The notes beneath the pieces are model-generated. The model was not told the DNA's origin. It saw only the letters and a list, made by a program, of their open reading frames with translations, and did not search any database. DNA of 10,000 bases, from positions 1 through 10,000 of the forward strand of contig JAIWOG010000225.1 in NCBI GenBank assembly GCA_020217035.1, in the 5' to 3' direction. Below are positions 1-6,488 of the stretch, in pieces. The stretch is from Magnetospirillum sp. GTDB taxonomy: Bacteria; Pseudomonadota; Alphaproteobacteria; Rhodospirillales; Magnetospirillaceae. Each line of letters opens with the position of its first letter. Positions within the stretch are counted from its first letter, which is position 1. A program made the position numbers and the translations under genes.

Positions 1-27
1 GGTAACGGGGGTGCGACTGTCATAATG

Positions 28-92
28 CTGCAATGCAACATTTGTGTTGAATTATTGGTGAAAACCGTTATGGTGCGCCCATGCTGCAACGC
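28..92 (+). promoter_or_regulatory. Phasin promoter region with TGC-rich repeats (possible PhaR operators)
   Basis: A 12-base motif ATGCTGCAATGC at 25-36 recurs with one change as ATGCTGCAACGC at 81-92. The first copy includes CTGC-AAT-GCAA (28-38), one base from the CTGC-N3-GCAG pattern I recall for PhaR, the PHA-sensing repressor of phasin genes in alphaproteobacteria. Between the copies lies a plausible sigma70 promoter: TTGAAT at 47-52 and TATGGT at 69-74, 16 bases apart, each matching 4 of 6 consensus bases. The second copy would lie just after the transcription start, a suitable place for a repressor. The repeats are seen; the link to PhaR and the promoter are inferred. Confidence 0.4.
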
Positions 93-152
93 GGCGAGGA
101 AAGTCGCGCGGCGATAAACAACGATGATCCGCAGACCAGTCAGAGGGACAAG

Positions 153-503
153 ATGATGCAGACCGCCAACTTCGAACAGATCGCCGCCGCCACCAAGGCC
201 AATGCCGATGCCCTGACCAAGAGCGGCAACGCCGCCATCGCCGGCTACCAGGAACTGGCCAAGGCTTACCAGGCTCTGGCCACCAAGAACGCCGAGAAGC
301 TGACCTCGTCCATCCAGGCCCTGGCTGGCGTCAAGACCCCGGCCGAATTCATCGAGCTGCAGCAGAAGCTGGTCAAGGAAGGCGTCGAAGCCGCCGTGGC
401 CGACAGCAAGAACATCGCCGAGCTGACCCAGTCGGTGTTCACCCAGGCTTTCGAGCCGGTGAAGAGCCAGATCGAAACCCTGCAGAAGTCGGTCGCCAAG
501 TAA
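153..503 (+). CDS. Phasin family protein (polyhydroxyalkanoate granule-associated)
   Basis: A 116-residue, almost wholly helical, Ala- and Lys-rich protein without signal peptide or membrane helix. It has the phasin_2 layout: an N-terminal NFEQIAAATKANADAL stretch, a middle with AYQALATKNAEKLTSSIQ and KTPAEFIELQQ, and an amphipathic C-terminus with FEPVKSQIETLQKSV. Phasins coat polyhydroxyalkanoate granules in the cytoplasm and control their size and number. The ATG at 153 is preferred because AGAGGG (142-147) lies at good spacing and the protein then begins with the usual MQTANFEQ-like start. The frame stays open back to 81, but those 24 extra residues are polar and unlike the family, and the ATG at 81 lies within a repeat of the likely regulatory region. 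The gene appears monocistronic, with its own promoter and terminator. Confidence 0.9.
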   Translation: MMQTANFEQIAAATKANADALTKSGNAAIAGYQELAKAYQALATKNAEKLTSSIQALAGVKTPAEFIELQQKLVKEGVEAAVADSKNIAELTQSVFTQAFEPVKSQIETLQKSVAK

Positions 504-522
504 GCGATCCCCTTCGGGTTTG

Positions 523-556
523 AAAAGGCCGCGTCCCCTTGGGGCGCGGCCTTTTT
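523..556 (+). terminator. Rho-independent terminator of the phasin gene
   Basis: GGCCGCG (527-533) pairs with CGCGGCC (545-551). CCCC and GGGG continue the stem, with one bulged T at 534 and a TT loop. The stem is followed by TTTTT (552-556) and preceded by AAAA (523-526), so the structure could also act in the opposite direction. It begins 20 bases after the phasin stop codon. Confidence 0.9.
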
Positions 557-561
557 GCTTT

Positions 562-581
562 AAAAATGGCCCGTGCCGGGC
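562..581 (-). terminator. Rho-independent terminator of paaK
   Basis: Read on the minus strand, GCCCG-GCA-CGGGC is a perfect five-pair hairpin (569-581), closely followed by a run of five T (the A run at 562-566). It lies about 55 bases past the paaK stop and abuts the phasin terminator, so the two convergent transcripts are separated by back-to-back terminators. Confidence 0.7.
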
Positions 582-634
582 TGCTCAATCGCCGCTCGGG
601 CTTAACGCATGTCCACGCTTCGCGTGAAATTGTT

Positions 635-1963
635 TTATCCCTTGGGTCGCTTGTCGATGACCCGCTTGGCCTTGCCCATGGATCGTTCGATGCCGCCCGG
701 GGCCACCACGGTGACGCGGGTGGACACCCCGATCAGTGCCTTGATGTGGTGCGCCAGATCGCGGGCGGCGGCGTTGGACGCGGTGTCGTCGAAGGGTTGG
801 TCGGGCCGCATCTCGACGTTGACGGCCAGGCTGTCCAGGTGCCCCTCGCGGCTGATCTCCAATTGGTAATGGGGGGCCAGCCGCCAATCCTTCAGGATCA
901 GTTCCTCGATCTGGGTGGGGAAGACGTTGACGCCCCGGATGATCAGCATGTCGTCGCTTCGTCCGGTGATCTTGCCCATGCGGCGGAAGCTGCGGGCGGT
1001 GCCGGGCAGCAGCCGGGTCAGGTCGCGGGTGCGGTAACGGATGATGGGCAGGGCTTCCTTGGTCAGGCTGGTGAACACCAGTTCCCCCATCTCGCCGTCG
1101 GGCAGCACGCGACCGGTGTCGGGGTCGATGATCTCGGGATAGAAATGGTCTTCCCACAGATGCAGGCCGTCCTTGGTCTCGATGCATTCGTTGGCGACGC
1201 CGGGGCCGATGACTTCCGACAGGCCATAGATGTCCACCGCGTCGATGCCGACCCGGCCCTCGATCTCGGCCCGCATGGAATCGGTCCACGGCTCGGCGCC
1301 GAAGATGCCGATCTCCAACGAACAAGTGTCCGGCCCCATGCCCTGGCGTTCCATCTCGTCGGCGATGGCCAGCATGTAGCTGGGGGTGACCATGATGATC
1401 TGCGGCTGGAAATCGGCGATCAGCTGGACCTGCTTTTCCGTCTGGCCGCCCGACATGGGGATGACGGTGCAGCCCAGGCGTTCGGCGCCGTAATGGGCGC
1501 CCAGGCCCCCGGTGAACAGGCCATAGCCGTAAGAGATGTGGCAACGGTCGCCGGGCAGGCCGCCGGCGGCGCGGATCGAGCGCGCCACCACCTCTGCCCA
1601 CATGGAAATGTCGTTCCTGGTGTAGCCCACCACCGTGGGCTTGCCGGTGGTCCCCGAACTGGCATGGACGCGCACCACCTGATCCATGGGCACGGCGAAC
1701 ATGCCGAAGGGATAGGTCTGGCGCAGGTCTTCCTTGGTGGTGAAAGGGAAGCGCGACAGATCCGACAGCATTTTCAGGTCGTCGGGATGAACGTTCGCCG
1801 CCTGGCACTTGGCGCGGAAGTGGGCGACGTTGTCATAGGCGTGACGAAGCGACCATTGCAGCCGTGACAATTGCAGCGCCGCGATTTCATCACGGCTGGC
1901 GGTCTCGACGGGGTCCAAAAGATGGCGGGGGGCGCCTTGGCGGCGGGATGCGGATTGGCTCAC
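635..1963 (-). CDS. paaK: Phenylacetate-CoA ligase
   Basis: A 442-residue cytoplasmic adenylate-forming enzyme that joins phenylacetate (or a close aryl acid) to coenzyme A using ATP, the entry step of phenylacetate breakdown. Visible motifs: the nucleotide loop SSGTTGKP at 102-109, FGAEPW at 221-226, YGLSE at 246-250, YRTRDLT at 310-316, the hinge GRSDDMLIIRGVNVFPTQIEE at about 334-354, and a C-terminal lid ending in GKAKRVIDKR. Length and order are normal for PaaK. The frame runs open to 2386, but the GTG at 1963 is the best start: GGAGGA lies 4 bases before it, and the protein then has the family length. ATGs at 1996 and 2026 lack good binding sites. No other paa or ior genes are in view, so the exact substrate is uncertain; a ligase for a related arylacetate is possible. 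Confidence 0.92.
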   Translation of the reverse strand: MSQSASRRQGAPRHLLDPVETASRDEIAALQLSRLQWSLRHAYDNVAHFRAKCQAANVHPDDLKMLSDLSRFPFTTKEDLRQTYPFGMFAVPMDQVVRVHASSGTTGKPTVVGYTRNDISMWAEVVARSIRAAGGLPGDRCHISYGYGLFTGGLGAHYGAERLGCTVIPMSGGQTEKQVQLIADFQPQIIMVTPSYMLAIADEMERQGMGPDTCSLEIGIFGAEPWTDSMRAEIEGRVGIDAVDIYGLSEVIGPGVANECIETKDGLHLWEDHFYPEIIDPDTGRVLPDGEMGELVFTSLTKEALPIIRYRTRDLTRLLPGTARSFRRMGKITGRSDDMLIIRGVNVFPTQIEELILKDWRLAPHYQLEISREGHLDSLAVNVEMRPDQPFDDTASNAAARDLAHHIKALIGVSTRVTVVAPGGIERSMGKAKRVIDKRPKG

Positions 1964-1975
1964 TGTTTCCTCCGG
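1963..1975 (-). promoter_or_regulatory. Ribosome binding site that fixes the paaK GTG start
   Basis: On the minus strand CCGGAGGAAACAGTG places a near-perfect Shine-Dalgarno sequence (GGAGGA) 4 bases before the GTG codon at 1963-1961. None of the upstream in-frame ATG codons has a comparable site. Confidence 0.75.
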
Positions 1976-2024
1976 ACTCTCGGTCTTGCGTCGCATGCTG
2001 ACGGCCTGCCGAATTGGGTGGGGC

Positions 2025-2030
2025 ATTGTA
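2025..2030 (-). promoter_or_regulatory. Possible -10 element for paaK
   Basis: TACAAT on the minus strand matches five of six consensus bases and would start transcription about 55 bases before the GTG start. No convincing -35 hexamer lies at the right distance, so the site is weak or needs an activator. Confidence 0.25.
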
Positions 2031-2079
2031 CACCAAGGGGGCGGGGCGGGCGAGGCCGGCTGTGCGCAAGAATTGTGCA

Positions 2080-2104
2080 AAACATGAAGGATTCCGCCAT
2101 GTTT
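2080..2104. promoter_or_regulatory. Inverted repeat in the paaK / diguanylate cyclase intergenic region
   Basis: AAACATG (2080-2086) and CATGTTT (2098-2104) form a perfect 7-base inverted repeat with 11 bases between. It lies in the 214-base gap between the two divergent genes, upstream of the putative paaK -10 element. The geometry suits a dimeric regulator, but no known regulator is matched. Confidence 0.3.
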
Positions 2105-2177
2105 AAAGCGCTTGCATGCGGCCCGGTCAGGCAGTACGGTCATCCCTTGGTTATAGTGGGGTAAAGGAAGCCGTAAG

Positions 2178-3365
2178 GTGACCTTGATAAAGCAAATCGT
2201 CGCCAGGATGTTGTCGGTGGTGTTCACCGGAATGAGCTTGGCGGAAATTGTCGATATTCTTATTCCAAACAGGCAATCAGCTTTCGTGCAGCGGCGTCGC
2301 GCCCTGCTGATCCTGTCGCGTGTGCGTCTGGTGGCCTTCACTTTCGCCATCCTGACGCCGCTTTGGATTCCCGTCGACCTCATCATTTTCGACCGCGCCC
2401 TGGGCCTGTACCTGGCGGCTTTGCGTGTCTTGGCCTCTGTCGCCTTCGTTCTGCTGGGGCTGTCCTACCGCTCGGCCGATTCCATCTCCATCGCCCGCTG
2501 GGGCTTGGTGTGGCTGCTGTCCATCCCCACCGTGTTCTTCCTGATCAGCCATCCGCTGTTGGCCCAGTTCGCCATCACCGACCCGGCGCAGCAGGTGATC
2601 GCCGCCGGCTATGCCTTTCTGCCTTTCGTCATGGTGGCCGGCCTGTCGGTGTTCCCCATCACCGCCCTGGAAGGGGCGGCGCTGTCGTTGCCGCTGCTGT
2701 TGGCCTATCTGCTTACCGGCATCCTGGGTTACCAATTGCTGCCCTTCGCCTCGCATCTGGGGGCGCAATGGCTGTTGCTGCTGTTGGCGGTGGTGTCCAC
2801 GTTGTCGGGCATGAGCCAGTTGCATTTCATGAGCCAACTGGTGGACCAGTCGTCCCACGACGGACTGACTCGGGCCTATAACCGCCGGGTGGGCGAAGAA
2901 ATCGTCGCCCAGCAATTCCTGACCGCCGTGCGTTCCAGCGGTCCGCTGTCGCTGGCTTTCGTCGATCTGGACAACTTCAAGTCCATCAACGACCGCTATG
3001 GCCACGAAGAAGGCGACAACACGCTGCGCAACGCCTCGGCCGCTTTGCGCAAGGTGCTGCGACGCGGCGACGTGCTGGTGCGCTGGGGCGGCGAGGAATT
3101 CCTGGCGCTGATGCCCAACACCGATGCCGAGGGCGCTCGCATCGCCCTGGCCCGCCTGCGCGACGCCGGGCTGGGGCTGCGCCCCGACGGCTCGCCGGTG
3201 ACCGCCTCCATCGGCGTCGCCGAACGGCTTGCCGATGGCGCCGAGCAATGGTCGGAACTGGTGGAAAAGGCCGACCAACGCATGTACCTGGCCAAGCAAA
3301 GCGGCAAGGACAAGATCATCGGCATCGGCAACCAGGTGTTGGTGGACAGCCGCGCCAAGGCGTGA
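2178..3365 (+). CDS. Membrane-bound diguanylate cyclase (GGDEF)
   Basis: A 395-residue enzyme expected to make cyclic di-GMP from two GTP at the inner membrane. Residues 50-213 hold about six hydrophobic helices (roughly 51-70, 76-95, 108-128, 139-162, 164-186, 195-213), a sensor part I cannot assign to a named domain. The GGDEF domain fills about 225-385: DGLTRAYNRR, the metal-binding VDLDNFKSINDRYGH stretch, and an intact active site GGEEF at 304-308. RRGD at 295-298 lies five residues before it and forms the RxxD inhibitory site, so product inhibition is likely. There is no EAL domain. The start is a GTG at 2178 with AAGGAAG just upstream; an ATG at 2208 is possible. TATAGT at 2152-2157 resembles a -10 element. 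It ends one base from the convergent LysR gene, with no terminator visible between them. Confidence 0.92.
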   Translation: MTLIKQIVARMLSVVFTGMSLAEIVDILIPNRQSAFVQRRRALLILSRVRLVAFTFAILTPLWIPVDLIIFDRALGLYLAALRVLASVAFVLLGLSYRSADSISIARWGLVWLLSIPTVFFLISHPLLAQFAITDPAQQVIAAGYAFLPFVMVAGLSVFPITALEGAALSLPLLLAYLLTGILGYQLLPFASHLGAQWLLLLLAVVSTLSGMSQLHFMSQLVDQSSHDGLTRAYNRRVGEEIVAQQFLTAVRSSGPLSLAFVDLDNFKSINDRYGHEEGDNTLRNASAALRKVLRRGDVLVRWGGEEFLALMPNTDAEGARIALARLRDAGLGLRPDGSPVTASIGVAERLADGAEQWSELVEKADQRMYLAKQSGKDKIIGIGNQVLVDSRAKA

Positions 3366-3366
3366 A

Positions 3367-4233
3367 TCAGGCGGCGGCGGCGGCCACGGCCCCGACCTGA
3401 GCCGAGATGGTTTGCGCCAGCTTGCGCCGTGCTTGGGTGCCGGGGCGCAGCATCAACGAAAACCACACCGGCGACAGTTCCGGCAAGCCGTGGGCGGCGG
3501 GGTCCAGCACACGGATGTCGGGATGGGTGGCGCTTTGCCCCAGCGGCGCCACCGCCATGCCGGCGGCCACCGCTGCCTGCACCCCGGCCAGGCTGGGGCT
3601 GACATAGGCGACCCGCCACGGCCGGCCCATGCGGTCCAGCCGTTCCACCACCTGGCGGCGGAACAGGCAGCCCTGGGGGAACAGGGCCAGCGGCACCGGT
3701 TCCAAGCCGGGCAACGGCTGATGGGCGGCGGCGGACCAGTGAAGCCTTTCCTGCCACGAGCCGAAGGCTCCGGCCACCGGCTCGTCCACCTTGAAAAGTG
3801 CTACGTCCAACTCGCCTTGGTCGTAATCGGCCCGCAATCTGACCGACAAATCGGCGCGTACGTCCAGCCGCACCATGGGATTGGCACGGCTGAACGCTGC
3901 CAGCACGCCGGGCAGGTGGCGGCCGGCGAAATCCTCGGACACGCCGAAGCGGACGATCTCGCCGCTTTCCTTGCGCACCAAAAGGGCGCGGGCCTCGTCG
4001 TCCAGCGCGATCATGCGTCGGGCATAAGTCAGCAGCGTCTCGCCGGCACTGGTCGGGGCGATTGTGCGCCCCTGGCGGATCAGCAGAGGCTGCCCCACTT
4101 GGTCTTCCAGGCGTTTGACCTGTTGGCTGATGGTGGATTGGGTGCGGTTCAGCCGCTCGCCGGCGCGGGTGAAGCCGCCGCAATCGACGATGCCGACGAA
4201 GGTGCGCAGCAATTCCAGGTCCAGGCTGCCCAT
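3367..4233 (-). CDS. LysR-family transcriptional regulator
   Basis: A 288-residue regulator with the standard order: an N-terminal winged helix-turn-helix (about 1-60, with LDLELLRTFVGIVDCGGFTRAGERLNRTQSTISQQVKRLE-type spacing) and a C-terminal effector-binding domain from about 93. The ATG at 4233 gives the usual family start just before LDLELLRTF and has a weak GGTGA site; the ATG at 4248 and a TTG at 4284 are in frame and cannot be excluded. It is divergent from the EamA exporter, the typical arrangement in which a LysR protein controls itself and its neighbour. The inducer cannot be inferred. Confidence 0.9.
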   Translation of the reverse strand: MGSLDLELLRTFVGIVDCGGFTRAGERLNRTQSTISQQVKRLEDQVGQPLLIRQGRTIAPTSAGETLLTYARRMIALDDEARALLVRKESGEIVRFGVSEDFAGRHLPGVLAAFSRANPMVRLDVRADLSVRLRADYDQGELDVALFKVDEPVAGAFGSWQERLHWSAAAHQPLPGLEPVPLALFPQGCLFRRQVVERLDRMGRPWRVAYVSPSLAGVQAAVAAGMAVAPLGQSATHPDIRVLDPAAHGLPELSPVWFSLMLRPGTQARRKLAQTISAQVGAVAAAAA

Positions 4234-4266
4234 GGCGTCACCATTCATTAAACAGATGGAAAGTAT

Positions 4267-4279
4267 ATTATCATCTAAT
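4267..4279. promoter_or_regulatory. Candidate LysR box
   Basis: ATTA-TCATC-TAAT is a short perfect inverted repeat (ATTA-N5-TAAT) containing a T-N11-A pattern, the loose form bound by LysR proteins. It lies in the AT-rich centre of the divergent lysR/eamA gap, next to AGTATA at 4262-4267, which reads TATACT on the minus strand and could be the -10 element of the regulator gene. The arms are short and could occur by chance. Confidence 0.35.
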
Positions 4280-4337
4280 TTCAAAATGTCACGGCCTGGG
4301 CCTAGGGTGTGGTGGTCACCATAAATGGAATAACGCC

Positions 4338-5246
4338 ATGATCGCCGCCCTGAGCCGACACACCACGCTTCCCTGGTTGATCGTCATTTTCTGCCTGATC
4401 TGGTCGTCGGTGTTCGCCGTCGCCCGCCTGGGCCTGGCCCACGCGCCGCCCTTGACCCTGTTGTCGGTGCGCTTCGGACTGGCGGCCTGCGTCACCCTGG
4501 TTTTGGCCCTGGCCTTGCGGGAACGTTTGCCGCGCGGTCGCGACCTGCTGGGCTTGGCGCTGATCGGGGTGTCCAGCCACGCTGTCTATCTGGGTCTGTC
4601 CTATTTGGGCATGCGCCATGTTCCAGCCGGGCTGACCGCCATCATCGTGTCGGCCAACCCAGTGCTGACCGCCTGTCTGGCGGCGCTGCTGCTGGATGAA
4701 CGTCTTAGCCTGCGCAAGGTGCTGGGCTTGGCCCTAGGCGTGGTGGGCGTCGCCTTCATCCTGCGGCATCGAGTGATGGCCGGCAGCGACGACGCCTTGG
4801 ACTTGCTTTGGCCGCTGGGGGCCTTGGTGGCGCTGTCGGGGGGCGCCGTGCTGTTCAAGCGCCTCGGCGTGGCCAGCGGCGGCTTCGGCGGGCTGTCGGT
4901 GCAACTGGCCGCCGCATCGGCCTTCCTGGCCGGTCCGGCCTGGATGGTCGAAGGCGGTCTGGCGGCGGTGGATGCCACCGGCGAATTCTGGTTCTCGTTG
5001 GCTTATCAGGTGCTGCTGGCTTCGGTCGTGGCCTACGCCATCTGGTTCCACCTGCTGAAGGTCAGCAGCGCCACCGCCGCCAGCGCCTGGCACTTCCTGA
5101 TCCCGCCCTTGGGCGTGCTGTTCGGCTGGCTGATCATGGACGAGACGGTGATGTGGGCGGATTTCGCCGGCATCGTCCCGGTGGCGGCGGGGATCTGGCT
5201 GGTCACCCGATCTGGAACACCGCTTCGATTTCCACCGCGACGTTAA
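4338..5246 (+). CDS. EamA-family (DMT superfamily) inner-membrane transporter
   Basis: A 302-residue protein with about ten membrane helices arranged as two EamA repeats. The first repeat ends in the hallmark stretch around 97-141 (AGLTAIIVSANPVLTACLAALL, then LDERLS, then a glycine-rich helix). The second repeats the pattern near the C-terminus with SSATAASAWHFLIPPLGVLFGWLIMDE. Members are exporters of amino acids, metabolites or drugs; the substrate cannot be read from sequence. The start ATG is preceded by GGAATAACGCC. The last 44 bases overlap the 3' end of the convergent ridA-like gene, so the final 14 residues are encoded opposite the RidA C-terminus. Confidence 0.9.
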   Translation: MIAALSRHTTLPWLIVIFCLIWSSVFAVARLGLAHAPPLTLLSVRFGLAACVTLVLALALRERLPRGRDLLGLALIGVSSHAVYLGLSYLGMRHVPAGLTAIIVSANPVLTACLAALLLDERLSLRKVLGLALGVVGVAFILRHRVMAGSDDALDLLWPLGALVALSGGAVLFKRLGVASGGFGGLSVQLAAASAFLAGPAWMVEGGLAAVDATGEFWFSLAYQVLLASVVAYAIWFHLLKVSSATAASAWHFLIPPLGVLFGWLIMDETVMWADFAGIVPVAAGIWLVTRSGTPLRFPPRR

Positions 5247-5670
5247 GCGGCAAAGACGGGGCGCCGACGGCGACGCGGGCGTGACGGCCCGCGTCGCCCA
5301 GCACCTCGACCATCAAGTCCGAGGCGCCGTTGACCACCTTGGGCTGGTCAGTGAAGTTTGGCGTACTGGCGACGAAGGCAGTCATGCGCACCAGACGCTT
5401 CACCCGGTCCAGGTCGCCAGCGCAAGCCGCCTTGGCCTGGGCCAGCAGGTTCAAGGCGCACAGCCGGGCGGCCCGCACGCCGTCTTCCAGCGTAACTTCC
5501 GCGCCCAAATGACCCAACACGACGGGCTTGCCGTTTTCCATGGGCAACTGGCCCGAAACGAAAACCAGGTCGCCCACCACCACGTAAGGCACGTAATTGG
5601 CCACCGCCACCGCCGGCACCGGCAAGGTGATGCCCAATTGCGCCAGGCGCTGATCGATCTGCGAACTCAT
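5203..5670 (-). CDS. RidA-family protein (YjgF/YER057c/UK114)
   Basis: A 155-residue cytoplasmic protein of the RidA fold, a trimer in known members, which release ammonia from reactive enamine/imine intermediates. It belongs to the longer subgroup with an N-terminal extension (IDQRLAQLGITLP) before the core. VFVSGQLP lies at 37-43. The C-terminal signature ARVAVGAPSLPLNVAVEIEA keeps the arginine (R132) and glutamate (E147) that correspond to R105 and E120 of E. coli RidA, so deaminase activity is possible, though many members of this subgroup are uncharacterised. The start is clear: GGAGGAAGACC directly precedes the ATG at 5670. It is divergent from modB and overlaps the exporter gene at its 3' end. 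Confidence 0.9.
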   Translation of the reverse strand: MSSQIDQRLAQLGITLPVPAVAVANYVPYVVVGDLVFVSGQLPMENGKPVVLGHLGAEVTLEDGVRAARLCALNLLAQAKAACAGDLDRVKRLVRMTAFVASTPNFTDQPKVVNGASDLMVEVLGDAGRHARVAVGAPSLPLNVAVEIEAVFQIG

Positions 5671-5737
5671 GGTCTTCCTCCGTGACGTGGGACGTCAGGG
5701 TAGGGGATGGCCCAGGTTCTTGTCTTGCGGAAATTAA

Positions 5738-5762
5738 GGGTGTATAGCTGACCTATATAACG
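5738..5762. promoter_or_regulatory. ModE-like palindrome upstream of modBC
   Basis: GGGTGTATAG-CTGAC-CTATATAACG is an imperfect inverted repeat (7 of 10 arm positions pair). Its right half, TATATAACG, matches the half-site I recall for ModE, the molybdate-responsive repressor, and the left half is degenerate. It lies 30 bases before the modB start, where binding would block transcription. The assignment rests on the similarity and on the neighbouring transporter. Confidence 0.45.
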
Positions 5763-5791
5763 GTTTGCACCGCACCAAAGGCCGGCCGCCC

Positions 5792-6484
5792 ATGTTCACC
5801 CTGACCGCCCTGGAACAAGAAGCCCTGTACCTGTCGCTGCTGGTGTCCGGCTGGGCGGTGGTGGGGTCGTTGCCGCTGGGGATCGGCTGCGCCTGGCTGC
5901 TGGCCCGGCGCGACTTTCCCGGCAAAAGCCTGGTGGACGGGTTGATCCATCTGCCGCTGGTGCTGCCGCCGGTGGTGGTGGGTTACTTCCTGCTGGTCAT
6001 GCTGGGGCGGCGCGGGCCGGTGGGGGCGTTGCTGCACGACTGGTTCGGATTAACCTTGGCCTTCACCTGGAAGGGTGCGGCCATCGCCTCGGCGGTGATC
6101 GCCTTTCCGCTGATGGTCCGCGCCATCCGCCTGTCGCTGGAAAGCGTCGACCGCGGCTTGGAACAGGCGGCGCGGACCTTGGGCTGCGGTCCCATCGCCA
6201 CCTTCTTCACCATCACCCTGCCGTTGGTGATGCCGGGCATCCTGACCGGGGTGATCCTGGCCTTCGCCCGGTCGCTGTCGGAATTCGGCGCCACCATCAC
6301 CTTCGTGTCCAATATCCCCGGCGAGACCCGCACGCTTCCCATCGCCCTTTACGCCCTGACCCAGGTGCCGGGAGAGGACGCGGCGGCGATGCGGCTGTGC
6401 GTCATCTCGGTGGTGGTGGCCTTCGCGGCGCTTTTGGCGTCGGAAATCCTGTCGCGCCGGGTCCAGGCCCGGCTGAAGGGCTAG
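5792..6484 (+). CDS. modB: Molybdate ABC transporter permease
   Basis: A 230-residue inner-membrane protein with five to six helices, the usual ModB length. The cytoplasmic EAA loop that docks the ATPase is clear: EQAARTLGCGPIATFFTITLP followed by LVMPGILTG. It is followed by ARSLSEFGATITFVSNIPGETRTLP, highly typical of ModB. It forms the channel for molybdate delivered by a periplasmic ModA. The ATG at 5792 is chosen over an in-frame TTG at 5765 because the protein then begins right before the first helix and AAGG lies upstream. modC follows after four bases. No modA lies in the window: a divergent ridA-like gene occupies the upstream side, so the binding protein must be encoded elsewhere, or the system uses another one. 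Confidence 0.93.
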   Translation: MFTLTALEQEALYLSLLVSGWAVVGSLPLGIGCAWLLARRDFPGKSLVDGLIHLPLVLPPVVVGYFLLVMLGRRGPVGALLHDWFGLTLAFTWKGAAIASAVIAFPLMVRAIRLSLESVDRGLEQAARTLGCGPIATFFTITLPLVMPGILTGVILAFARSLSEFGATITFVSNIPGETRTLPIALYALTQVPGEDAAAMRLCVISVVVAFAALLASEILSRRVQARLKG

Positions 6485-6488
6485 GGCC

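Noticed and set aside
614..626. CACGC-TTC-GCGTG hairpin just past the paaK stop as its terminator
   Set aside because: No T run follows on the minus strand; the hairpin at 569-581 with its T run is a much better candidate.
539..1867. A 442-residue open frame on the plus strand opposite paaK
   Set aside because: It is Gly/His/Asp-rich with no domain and exactly mirrors the coding region of an intact PaaK with all motifs; a typical high-GC antisense frame.
1871..2164. A 97-residue plus-strand frame covering the paaK start and intergenic region
   Set aside because: No binding site, no domain; it overlaps the paaK 5' end and the divergent promoter region.
2996..4183. A 395-residue minus-strand frame spanning the GGDEF and LysR genes
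   Set aside because: It is Arg/Pro/Ala-rich low-complexity sequence across two genes with clear families; a shadow frame.
4310..4321. TGGTG-GT-CACCA palindrome just before the EamA exporter as an operator
   Set aside because: Five-base arms in GC-rich sequence close to the start codon are easily chance, and it lacks the T-N11-A layout expected for the neighbouring LysR protein.
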